This document shows positions 44,386-52,057 of a stretch of DNA of 64,000 nt, piece after piece (the first letter of the stretch is position 1; the number at the start of each line of letters is the position of its first letter). The position numbers and the translations under genes were made by a program. The notes below the pieces were generated by a model, which did no database searches, was not told where the DNA came from, and saw only the letters and a program-made list of their open reading frames with translations. Origin of the DNA: an uncultured Roseobacter sp. (GTDB taxonomy: Bacteria; Pseudomonadota; Alphaproteobacteria; Rhodobacterales; Rhodobacteraceae); contig NZ_CANKYM010000001.1 in the NCBI RefSeq assembly GCF_947488185.1, positions 1-64,000 on the forward strand. Direction: 5' to 3'.

Positions 44386-45087
44386 TCACCCTCGCCCGAT
44401 ATACGGCATTGTGGTCGCCATGACGGTCATGAATTGCACATTCGCTTCCGGGGGCATCCCGGCCATATGCAGGACAGATCGCGCGGCATTCTGAACGTCC
44501 ATGGTCGCCGTGCCTGGCTGTGTCTTTTTCAATTGCGCAAGCAGATCGGTTTCCGCATTGCCGATGTCGATTTGCCCGCAGGCAATGCCGAAGGTCCGCC
44601 CATCCAGTGACAGGGTTTTGGTCAGCCCCGTTACCGCATGTTTGGTCGTGGTATAGCACACTGAATTCGGGCGCGGCACGTAGGCTGACAGTGAACCATT
44701 GTTAATGATCCGCCCGCCCTGCGGTTTCTGGCGGCGCATTTGTGTAAAGGCCAGTTTCGCGGCAATGAACATGCCGCCGACGTTCACCTGCATCACCTCG
44801 GCCCAGTCCTGCAGATCGACCTCGTCGATTGTCGCAGAAGGTCCAAAAAGTCCCGCGTTGTTGAAGAGCACATCAAGATGGCCGAATGCATCGAACGCCG
44901 CCTGCATGCCCGGTGCATCCGTCACGTCGGCAGGCAGCGGCACCGCGGTTTCAAACCGGTCAGCAAGCGCCTCAAGCCGGTCCGCGCGCCGCGCAATCAG
45001 ACCCACGCGCCAGCCGGCCTCCAGAAACATCTCCGCCGTTGCGTGACCAATGCCGGAACTGGCGCCGGTGATGATGATCGATTTCAT
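44386..45087 (-). CDS. Short-chain dehydrogenase/reductase
   Basis: A 233-residue classical SDR. The Rossmann motif T-G-A-S-S-G-I-G is near residues 7-14, N-N-A-G-L follows in the middle, and the catalytic Y-x-x-x-K is in Y-T-T-T-K-H-A, with the serine in N-N-G-S-L-S-A-Y. NAD(P)-dependent; substrate not predictable. CGGAGGAATTACT precedes the start. It overlaps the helicase gene by 4 bases (ATGA), so it is translated from the same message. Confidence 0.9.
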   Translation of the reverse strand: MKSIIITGASSGIGHATAEMFLEAGWRVGLIARRADRLEALADRFETAVPLPADVTDAPGMQAAFDAFGHLDVLFNNAGLFGPSATIDEVDLQDWAEVMQVNVGGMFIAAKLAFTQMRRQKPQGGRIINNGSLSAYVPRPNSVCYTTTKHAVTGLTKTLSLDGRTFGIACGQIDIGNAETDLLAQLKKTQPGTATMDVQNAARSVLHMAGMPPEANVQFMTVMATTMPYIGRG

Positions 45088-46625
45088 AGTAATTCCTCCG
45101 GTTGCGGTTCGGATAGCGCCAATGGCGCAGTGGGCACGGCGCGCAAGTCATCGACCGCCAGCGGCCCCGTCGGCATCGACAACCGGTTGCGGACCACCCA
45201 GATCAACCGCTCCTGAGCGCGTGTGATCGCCACATAAGCAAGCCGTTTCCACAGGGGCTGTCCGGCTTCTGAGCGGCCCATCCGTGCAGCGGCATAAAGA
45301 TCAGGCGCAAAGACCTGAACCGTGTCCCACTGGCTGCCCTGGGCCTTGTGAATGGTCACCGCCGCACCATGCAGGAAGGTCGCGCCCATGCGGGCCGCAA
45401 AGGGGATAAAGGGCTCTTCCTCGTCCGGCTTTTCGATCTTCACGATCGACGCCGCCGAGACTTGCGGATCTTCCGCCCCCATCACATGCAGGCGGCTGAA
45501 CCCGGGTTTGCGCCCCTCCCCCAGATAGACCACTTGCGCGCCCTTGATCAGCCCGCGCGCCTCCAGATCAAGCCGCTTCTTGCGATGTTTCAACGGCAAT
45601 TCCAAACCGTCACAGATCAGCGGCTCGCCCTCAAGCAACGCATCCTCTGGTGCACCGTGCACCTGGCGGAAGGCATTGATCAGGCGAATCCGCGTGGCAT
45701 TACGCCAGACCAGCACCGGGCTGCGCGCCATCAGATCGACCTCGACCCGCTGGCCCCAGACCACCCGTTCATCACGTGCTGCCGCCTCCTCCACCATCCG
45801 CTCGAATTGCTCGAACCCCAGATCGGGATCACCAAGCGCATGGGCGAGATCAAGGATCGGGTTATCCGCCTCCTGTCGGTGAATGCGGTTCAACGCCAGC
45901 ACCCGTTTTTCAGGCAGTTTCTCGAACACCATCGCGCCTGATTGGTTGACCGGCGCAAGCTGAGCAGGATCGCCGAACAACAAGAGCGTCGGGAAAATCT
46001 CCTTGAGATCCTCAAATTGCTTGTCGTCCAGCATCGACGATTCATCGACAAAGCCGATGTCCAGCGGCTCTTCCCGCCGCTTCCAGCCGGTGATGAAGTC
46101 CGACCCCCGCAGACCCGCCGCCGCCAAAGCGCCGGGAATCGACTTGTTGGTGGCATAGAAGGCTGCCGCCCGGTCGAGGGCCACGTCGGTCAGCCCGTCG
46201 ATCTCAGGACGCTCTCCATTGGCCGCCAGCCACTCCGCGATACGTTCATATTCCGGATCGTAGACCGGCGTGTAAAGGATGCGGTGAATCGTGGTCGCGG
46301 GCACACCGCGCAGACGCAGAACACTCGCGGCCTTGTTGGTCGGTGCAAGAATGGCCAGCGTACGCTTGTCGCGGCGTTTGCGGGATTCGTAATCGCCCGA
46401 GACGACCTCGATACCTGCGCCTTCCAGCGCCTTGTAAAGCTCCGCCAAAAGCAGCGTTTTGCCCGATCCCGCCTTGCCGGTGATGGCCATCACGGAGGCA
46501 ACCGAACTTTTGGGCGATGTCAGAAGTTGATCGTCCAGATCGATGCCGGACCCGCGCAGGACCTCTGTCACGCTATCATAAGCAGCAGCCTGGTCGTCGG
46601 AGAAAGTCAGCGCGGGTGTGGTCAT
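45084..46625 (-). CDS. RecD-like ATP-dependent DNA helicase (superfamily 1)
   Basis: A 513-residue helicase. Walker A G-K-A-G-S-G-K-T lies at about residues 50-57. Motif Ia is L-A-P-T-N-K-A-A, motif II reads F-V-D-E-S-S-M, motif III is L-F-G-D-P-A-Q-L-A-P-V, and the C-terminal UvrD_C_2-like region has T-I-H-K-A-Q-G-S-Q-W and Y-V-A-I-T-R-A-Q-E-R. It lacks the RecD N-terminal domain, resembling stand-alone RecD2/Dda-type helicases. It lies downstream of luxI on the same strand. Confidence 0.9.
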   Translation of the reverse strand: MTTPALTFSDDQAAAYDSVTEVLRGSGIDLDDQLLTSPKSSVASVMAITGKAGSGKTLLLAELYKALEGAGIEVVSGDYESRKRRDKRTLAILAPTNKAASVLRLRGVPATTIHRILYTPVYDPEYERIAEWLAANGERPEIDGLTDVALDRAAAFYATNKSIPGALAAAGLRGSDFITGWKRREEPLDIGFVDESSMLDDKQFEDLKEIFPTLLLFGDPAQLAPVNQSGAMVFEKLPEKRVLALNRIHRQEADNPILDLAHALGDPDLGFEQFERMVEEAAARDERVVWGQRVEVDLMARSPVLVWRNATRIRLINAFRQVHGAPEDALLEGEPLICDGLELPLKHRKKRLDLEARGLIKGAQVVYLGEGRKPGFSRLHVMGAEDPQVSAASIVKIEKPDEEEPFIPFAARMGATFLHGAAVTIHKAQGSQWDTVQVFAPDLYAAARMGRSEAGQPLWKRLAYVAITRAQERLIWVVRNRLSMPTGPLAVDDLRAVPTAPLALSEPQPEELL

Positions 46626-46678
46626 GGCGCGACCCTACAGGGGCCGCGCGACAGGGACCAGATGCCACCTGAGCGGAT

Positions 46679-47317
46679 TTAGCCCGCGCAGGCCAATTGG
46701 CGTGCCACTTCGCGTCCGAATGCCCGGTCGAACCACAGGCGGGAGAGTTCCGGCGACACGCCAGCACGCAGAGCGACCTTGGCCTGTGCTTCCGGGGCAA
46801 ATTCCCACAAGCCGATGCTGATGACGTCACGCCCTTTGCCTTCGCTGCCCAGAACCTCTGGCGAGGACCCGATCATCCGGTAGATGCGCACCATGCGTGC
46901 GTCAAAGACCCCGACAAAGTGCTTTACGCCAAATCCACTCATGATTTCCCCGCCGCCCAGCATCAGGGCTGCGGCGACACGACTTGGCGCCTCGCGATTC
47001 AGGCAAAAGCGCGTACATTCCCAGATGAGCGGGCTGGTGATCGTACCCCCACCCATCAGGTGGGTGAAGTGATCGTTGACCATGGTCCGTTCCGTTGTCG
47101 GCAGGAACCGCATGGACCCGCCGTGGGTGCCGTCGGGCATTTCCCAGATCACATAGAGAGGGTTCATCGCGTCATACTCGTCCCGCTCGAACCCCTGTTC
47201 GTCCACGCTGACTTCCCATCCCAGGCGCGTTTTGAACTGATCCGCACGATCCTGAAACATGGATTGAGCAAGTTTTTTATTGCGGGAAAGCTGATCGGCG
47301 TAGATGTAACGAAGCAT
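46679..47317 (-). CDS. luxI: Acyl-homoserine-lactone synthase (LuxI family)
   Basis: A 212-residue autoinducer synthase. Conserved residues of the family are recognisable: the early R-A-D-Q-F segment, the tryptophan in G-W-E-V, the acidic D-E-Y-D pair, G-S-M-R-F-L-P-T-T, and the W-E-C-T-R-F segment with the E and R of the active site. It uses S-adenosylmethionine and an acyl-ACP to make an N-acyl homoserine lactone. AAAGGA precedes the ATG. The luxR gene lies 115 bases upstream on the same strand. Confidence 0.94.
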   Translation of the reverse strand: MLRYIYADQLSRNKKLAQSMFQDRADQFKTRLGWEVSVDEQGFERDEYDAMNPLYVIWEMPDGTHGGSMRFLPTTERTMVNDHFTHLMGGGTITSPLIWECTRFCLNREAPSRVAAALMLGGGEIMSGFGVKHFVGVFDARMVRIYRMIGSSPEVLGSEGKGRDVISIGLWEFAPEAQAKVALRAGVSPELSRLWFDRAFGREVARQLACAG

Positions 47318-47432
47318 TTTATGTCCTTTGGTCAGAGCGCGGGATGAGCAAAGGATTAGCTTGAGGATGTTTAACGCTGGCCAACCACGGCGTGCGTCAC
47401 GTTAACGGATGAAGCCGTTTCAGGCGTCGATT

Positions 47433-48152
47433 TTACACGACAATAAGGCCGCGGCTCAGCGCCCTGGCGACCGCGTGGGTGGTGTTCGACGCCCCCAGTT
47501 TGAAGCGCGCGCTCTCGATGTAGACCCGCAGCGTATGCTCGGAAATCGACAGCGTTTCAGCCACTTGCGCCCGGCTGTACCCGATTGCAAGCAGGGTCAT
47601 TGCGTCAATTTCACGGGGAGACAGTGACTGTGATTGTTCCGGCGCCCGGTTCGGTTCGAACTCAAGCGCCTTTTGGTTAAAATAATGCGCGATCAGAATC
47701 AGTTCGCGCCTGTTGTCCTCCGTAAATTTTTCCCAGTCCGCATCGTCGCAGGTGTGATTCACCGTAAAGAGGGCGAACTGGCCGTTAGGCCCCCGGATGG
47801 GAATGGAATAGCCCTGATTGCCGATGCCGTACTCCAGCGCCTCTGCCTGAAAGGCGCGCACAGCCTTGCTGGACCAGTCCAGCTTTTTCCAATCCACAGG
47901 ATGAAAGCGCTTGTAGCACCCGGCAATGACCGGATCGATCCGGATGTAGTTCTGCTCTTGATATCTTGTGGCCCACTCGAGCGGGTAGGTGCCGTAGCCA
48001 TATTGTTCCCCGGCACTGTCCACCCAATGGTAGACCATGTTCTCGACCTGAAAATACTCCCTGAGTTTGAGGATGGCGTCCTGTATGGATTCAAGCGTGT
48101 CCGCCTGCTCCAGCTCCGCCAAGACTTCCTCCACCGTCGTGTTCGCTACCAT
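47433..48152 (-). CDS. luxR: LuxR-family autoinducer-responsive regulator
   Basis: A 239-residue quorum-sensing regulator. The autoinducer-binding domain (about 10-165) keeps W and Y of the ligand pocket (Y-P-L-E-W-A-T-R-Y-Q-E-Q-N-Y), the D-P of I-D-P-V, the W of V-D-W-K-K and the G-N-Q-G motif. The helix-turn-helix domain (about 175-238) reads L-S-P-R-E-I-D-A-M-T-L-L-A-I-G-Y-S, then S-E-H-T-L-R-V-Y-I-E-S-A-R-F-K-L. The ATG at 48152 is chosen; longer in-frame leaders are not family-like. Its 5' end overlaps the small ORF 48091-48306 by 62 bases. Confidence 0.93.
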   Translation of the reverse strand: MVANTTVEEVLAELEQADTLESIQDAILKLREYFQVENMVYHWVDSAGEQYGYGTYPLEWATRYQEQNYIRIDPVIAGCYKRFHPVDWKKLDWSSKAVRAFQAEALEYGIGNQGYSIPIRGPNGQFALFTVNHTCDDADWEKFTEDNRRELILIAHYFNQKALEFEPNRAPEQSQSLSPREIDAMTLLAIGYSRAQVAETLSISEHTLRVYIESARFKLGASNTTHAVARALSRGLIVV

Positions 48153-48306
48153 GTGCCGTGCCCTGCGTCCTTTCGTGAAGGGCGGCGATCTCGGCAAGAG
48201 CAACAATTGCGGTGTCATCCAACTGTTCGGCAAGCACCGGCAAGTCGTTTGCTGTCGCAAATGTTTTCAAGTCCGTGAGAACGTCCAAAATCCAATCACT
48301 TCGCAT
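48091..48306 (-). CDS. Small ORF upstream of and overlapping luxR, function unknown
   Basis: A 71-residue ORF starting at 48306 with an AGAGGCGAG ribosome site 6-8 bases before the ATG. The first 45 residues look like a real helical protein: M-R-S-D-W-I-L-D-V-L-T-D-L-K-T-F, later L-P-V-L-A-E-Q-L-D-D-T. The last third is glycine-rich and reads through the luxR start, so the tail may be constrained by the overlap. I recall similar short ORFs beside luxR genes in this clade, but cannot verify it here. It may be a translational coupler for luxR. Confidence 0.55.
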   Translation of the reverse strand: MRSDWILDVLTDLKTFATANDLPVLAEQLDDTAIVALAEIAALHERTQGTAHGSEHDGGGSLGGAGAGGHA

Positions 48307-48459
48307 AGCAGACTCGCCTCTTAAAGGTTAATGAAAGATTAACACAACTCTAACATGTATGAACATCTGCTGAAAATTCGCAGTTATTAACTCCCCAGAA
48401 ATAGCGAGGTCGAAATTTCTAAGTGATTGATACTAAAGAGCGTCACAACTATAACGAGA

Positions 48460-48495
48460 AACGCCCGCGCAACCTATACGTGATTCGCGGGCGTT
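48460..48495 (-). terminator. Probable terminator of ccr
   Basis: A perfect 10-bp inverted repeat AACGCCCGCG / CGCGGGCGTT encloses 16 bases, about 30 bases past the ccr stop on the minus strand. On that strand it is followed by TTTCTCGTT, a weak T-rich tail. Confidence 0.6.
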
Positions 48496-48523
48496 CGTCA
48501 TGTTTAATCGGCTCGATGTTAGG

Positions 48524-49804
48524 TTAACGGCCTGCCTCCAGGGCATCTTCGAAGGTACGCAGTCCGGTGGTCGGCGCCTGCACCAAGACGGACATATTGC
48601 CGGGTTTGTGCTCGTTGCGCATCATCTTCATATGCGCCTGCGGCAGGTCCGCCCAAGTGAAGACCTCTGACATGCAGGGATCGAGCCGCCGTTCCAGCAT
48701 CAGCTTGTTGGCCGCCGACGCCTGCTGCAAATGCGCAAAGTGGCTGCCCTGCAGGCGTTTCTGGTGCATCCACATGTAGCGCACGTCAAATGTCAGATTG
48801 AACCCGGTGGTGCCCGCACAGATCACGACCATGCCGCCCTTTTTCACCACGAAGGTGGAGACGGGGAAAGTTGCCTCGCCCGGGTGTTCGAACACCATAT
48901 CGACGTTCACGCCCTTGCCGGTGATGTCCCAGATCGCCTTGCCGAACTTGCGCGCTTCCTTGAACCACTCCGCGTATTCCGGGGTATTTACAGTCGGCAA
49001 CTGCCCCCAGCAGTTGAAATCCTTGCGGTTTAGAACGCCCTTGGCACCGAGATCCATGACGAAGTCGCGTTTGCTTTCATCCGAGATCACGCCGATGGCG
49101 TTGGCACCGGCCGTATTGATCAACTGGATCGCATAGGACCCCAGCCCCCCCGATGCGCCCCAGACCAGCACGTTCTGGCCGGGCTTGAGATCGTGCGGCT
49201 CGTGTCCGAACAGCATCCGGTAGGCGGTCGCCAGCGTCAGCGTGTAGCAGGCGGCTTCTTCCCATGTCAGATGCTTGGGCCGCGGCATCAACTGCTGGCT
49301 CTGCACCCGCGTGAACTGCGAAAACGATCCATCCGGCGTCTCGTAGCCCCAGATGCGCTGGCTGGGCGAATACATGGGATCGCCACCGTTACATTCTTCA
49401 TCGTCACCGTCGTCCTGATTGCAGTGAATGACCACCTCGTCACCAACTTTCCAGCGCGTGACCCGGTCGCCGACTGCCCAGACAATGCCGGACGCGTCCG
49501 ACCCGGCGATGTGGTAAGGCTGCTTGTGCCCGTCAAAGGGACTGATCGGCACGCCCAGAGCGGCCCAGACGCCGTTGTAGTTGACCCCGGCAGCCATCAC
49601 GAGCACCAGCACGTCCTGGCTGTCGAGCTTCGGGACCTCCACGACCTCCTGTAGCATTGCGCTGTCGGGTTCGCCGTGACGTTCCCGGCGGATCGCCCAT
49701 GCATACATCTGTTTGGGCACATATCCCATGGGGGGCATTTCACCCATTTCATAGAGGTCTTTTTCCGGCGCCTCGTAGTGCGCGATGGTGGTATCCAGTG
49801 CCAT
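48524..49804 (-). CDS. ccr: Crotonyl-CoA carboxylase/reductase
   Basis: A 426-residue medium-chain dehydrogenase/reductase enzyme that reductively carboxylates crotonyl-CoA to ethylmalonyl-CoA with NADPH, the key step of the ethylmalonyl-CoA pathway for acetyl-CoA assimilation. Family segments are M-G-Y-V-P-K-Q-M-Y-A-W, A-G-S-D-A-S-G-I-V, the H-C-N-Q-D-D-G-D-D-E-E loop, the Rossmann motif G-A-S-G-G-L-G-S, and G-S-H-F-A-H. AGGAGG lies upstream of the ATG at 49804. The other pathway genes in the window are ecm and mesaconyl-CoA hydratase. Confidence 0.97.
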   Translation of the reverse strand: MALDTTIAHYEAPEKDLYEMGEMPPMGYVPKQMYAWAIRRERHGEPDSAMLQEVVEVPKLDSQDVLVLVMAAGVNYNGVWAALGVPISPFDGHKQPYHIAGSDASGIVWAVGDRVTRWKVGDEVVIHCNQDDGDDEECNGGDPMYSPSQRIWGYETPDGSFSQFTRVQSQQLMPRPKHLTWEEAACYTLTLATAYRMLFGHEPHDLKPGQNVLVWGASGGLGSYAIQLINTAGANAIGVISDESKRDFVMDLGAKGVLNRKDFNCWGQLPTVNTPEYAEWFKEARKFGKAIWDITGKGVNVDMVFEHPGEATFPVSTFVVKKGGMVVICAGTTGFNLTFDVRYMWMHQKRLQGSHFAHLQQASAANKLMLERRLDPCMSEVFTWADLPQAHMKMMRNEHKPGNMSVLVQAPTTGLRTFEDALEAGR

Positions 49805-49840
49805 GCAAGCCTCCTGCTTAGCGACATACTCAAATTAATG

Positions 49841-49906
49841 ATGCCGCAATGCAGAATCGCGGCTTGTGGGAGATTGAATATGCAGTGCCACGCAACATTG
49901 CAACAT
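49841..49906. promoter_or_regulatory. Candidate control sites upstream of ccr
   Basis: ATGCCGCAATGCAG at 49841-49854 also occurs exactly at 51965-51978 before ecm. It is made of two overlapping short inverted units (TGC-C-GCA and GCA-A-TGC). Nearby a 7-bp direct repeat GCAACAT-T-GCAACAT occupies 49892-49906. Both resemble the GCAA/TTGC-type sites of short-chain acyl-CoA responsive regulators, but no regulator is encoded here. Confidence 0.4.
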
Positions 49907-49951
49907 CTAGAGGTCTATTTTTGTAATTTTATGACCTCGCAGTCACAGCAT

Positions 49952-51319
49952 TTATGCTGCAGTCGCATCCGCCTGAAAGCGATGTGCAATCGAATTCGCG
50001 TAGTATTCGATGACAGGACGCTGACCCGGAACGATCCGCCACCCGTGCGCCTCCTCACTAACCACCCCGTGCTTGCGCATCTGTGCAAGCGCGTTGTGGA
50101 CCGCGGCGTCCAGGTTTTTGCCCAGTTTCTCTGGCATGAATGGCTCTACCCGTTCGACAAGGTCTTTGACGCAGCTCACAATTTCCGACTGAGAAACCGG
50201 TTTGTCCTTTTTAGCCAGCACGCGTGAGATCAGCGGTACGACAAGCACTGGCATCACGGCCTCGATCCGCTGCATCAGACTGCGGGCGAGGTCTTCCACC
50301 GGTTTGTCCGCTCCAAACGTACGCAAAGAGACTGGCTCGCCAAAGACAACGGCGGCTGTCCCGAACCGCGTCACGCGTCCCCGCAAGCCCTGCCAGAACT
50401 TGCTCAGGATGAACCGCACGACCACCGAAATACGGGCACCGAACCGCCGGTCACCCCGGGCTGCCGCCGCGATCAGGACCCTGTCTTCCAGCACCCGGTC
50501 GTAGTTGATTGCCACGGGCACAAAGACCACATCGCGGCCCTCCGGATCGTGCCCTTCCAACACGTAGGACAGCAATCCCATGCGCGGCGGCATCAGTCGT
50601 CCATTCAGGCTGAGCCCGCCCTCGGGAAAGATGGCCTGTGCCACCCCACCGGCGATGGCCATCTGGACGTAGCGCGCCAGGACCTTGCGATAGAGCGCAC
50701 CACGCGATTTGCGCCGGATAAAGTACGCCCCCATCATCCGAATGAGCCGGCTAAGCGGCCAGACCCGTGCCCATTCCCCTACCGCGTAAGATAGGGCCGA
50801 CGTCCGCGCAGCGAGGTATGTCACCAGGACATAGTCCATGTTCGACCGATGGTTCATGATGAAGACCACAGTCGCATCTTTGGGGATGGACCGAATTATC
50901 TCGTCATTGCGGGGCCCGGTCCAGACCGAATAGATCGAATTGACCAGCAGGCGCGACATGCGTGTGCCAAGGCCGAAATAGGTAAAGGCGCTGAAGCTTG
51001 GCACAATTTCCCGCGCGTAGGCCCGGGCACGCTCGAAGGCCACATTTTCAGGCACCTTGTTGGACCGCGCATGATTGACGATTTCACGCGTGACCTCCGG
51101 ATCGTAGATCAACCGCTGGATCATGTCGTACCGCCGCGCCAGCTTGAAGGGTTCAATGGGTCGGGTCAGACGCTCGTTCAAGCGCGTGACCGCGCGCTCC
51201 AACCGCCGCCTGAAAAACCAGCGGACAGAGGGAAACAAAAAATGCGACGCAAAGGTCACGGCTGCAAAGAGCACGATCAGCACAAACAGCCACAGCGGTA
51301 TTTCAACGACTTGCGTCAT
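49952..51319 (-). CDS. PlsB-like glycerol-3-phosphate/lysophospholipid acyltransferase
   Basis: A 455-residue protein with an N-terminal membrane segment (about 8-28) and the acyltransferase motifs: block I N-H-R-S-N-M-D (H-x4-D), block III-like F-P-E-G-G-L-S. It is larger than PlsC (about 240 residues) and smaller than E. coli PlsB (about 800), so it resembles the short glycerol-3-phosphate acyltransferases. The acyl acceptor is not certain. It lies between ccr and ecm, a neighbourhood with no obvious lipid pathway link. Confidence 0.8.
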   Translation of the reverse strand: MTQVVEIPLWLFVLIVLFAAVTFASHFLFPSVRWFFRRRLERAVTRLNERLTRPIEPFKLARRYDMIQRLIYDPEVTREIVNHARSNKVPENVAFERARAYAREIVPSFSAFTYFGLGTRMSRLLVNSIYSVWTGPRNDEIIRSIPKDATVVFIMNHRSNMDYVLVTYLAARTSALSYAVGEWARVWPLSRLIRMMGAYFIRRKSRGALYRKVLARYVQMAIAGGVAQAIFPEGGLSLNGRLMPPRMGLLSYVLEGHDPEGRDVVFVPVAINYDRVLEDRVLIAAAARGDRRFGARISVVVRFILSKFWQGLRGRVTRFGTAAVVFGEPVSLRTFGADKPVEDLARSLMQRIEAVMPVLVVPLISRVLAKKDKPVSQSEIVSCVKDLVERVEPFMPEKLGKNLDAAVHNALAQMRKHGVVSEEAHGWRIVPGQRPVIEYYANSIAHRFQADATAA

Positions 51320-51364
51320 GGGGCGACCCTTGCAGGACAGGACGGCAAGAACAATATCAAATGC

Positions 51365-51958
51365 ATGGCATATGAGATATCAACCGGGTTCGACGCCTGC
51401 GAACGGCCCGTCGTCGCAGCTCTCTACTGGCAGGCCTTCGGTTTCAAACTGGGGCGGGTGCTGGGACCAGATGCGCGGGCGCAGCAATTCCTGCGGGCCG
51501 TGATCGACCCGGCGTTTGCGCTGGTCGCACGCGGATCGGACGGCCGCATACTGGGTGTTGCCGGGTTCAAAACGGCTGAAGGGGCGCTGGTTGGCGGCGA
51601 CTTCAAGGATTTGCAGGCCGTCTACGGCTCCTGGGGAGCAGTTTGGCGCGGCCTGACGCTGTCAGTTGTGGAACGGGACGTGGCACCGGACGTTCTGCTG
51701 ATGGACGGCATATGTGTGCATGAAAGCGCGCGCGGGCTGGGTGTCGGCACAGCCCTGCTCGAAGCTGTCAAATCACAGGCCCGTGCCATGGGGAAACCCA
51801 CTGTGCGTCTTGATGTGATTGACAGAAACCCGCGTGCCAGAGCGCTCTATCTGCGGGAAGGCTTTGTACCGCATGGGATTGAGCACACCGGACCCTTTCG
51901 CCATGTTTTTCGGTTCAAGTCTGCGACCCAGATGCTCTGGCAGAACCCGGTAAAATAA
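51365..51958 (+). CDS. GNAT-family N-acetyltransferase
   Basis: A 197-residue GNAT. The acetyl-CoA binding segment is C-V-H-E-S-A-R-G-L-G-V-G-T-A-L-L-E-A, and the C-terminal Y-L-R-E-G-F-V is typical of the fold. I placed the start at ATG 51365, which leaves 45 bases to the divergent acyltransferase start; no strong ribosome site is visible. The substrate is unknown. Confidence 0.82.
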   Translation: MAYEISTGFDACERPVVAALYWQAFGFKLGRVLGPDARAQQFLRAVIDPAFALVARGSDGRILGVAGFKTAEGALVGGDFKDLQAVYGSWGAVWRGLTLSVVERDVAPDVLLMDGICVHESARGLGVGTALLEAVKSQARAMGKPTVRLDVIDRNPRARALYLREGFVPHGIEHTGPFRHVFRFKSATQMLWQNPVK

Positions 51959-51964
51959 CCGATC

Positions 51965-51978
51965 ATGCCGCAATGCAG
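51965..51978. promoter_or_regulatory. 14-bp element upstream of ecm shared with ccr
   Basis: ATGCCGCAATGCAG lies 80 bases before the ecm start, identical to the element at 49841-49854. It is followed by a TTGACA (51983-51988) and an A/T-rich stretch. The element has opposite orientation relative to the two genes, as a symmetrical operator would tolerate. Confidence 0.45.
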
Positions 51979-52057
51979 CGAATTGACATCGGCATAATAT
52001 TCCAAGTATCAGTCTTGTGACGTAATAAAATTGCTTTACCTGATTCACGAGGTTGCC

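Noticed and set aside
47400..47407. CGTTAACG palindrome between luxI and luxR
   Set aside because: Only 8 bp and no match to the lux-box pattern; expected by chance at this length.
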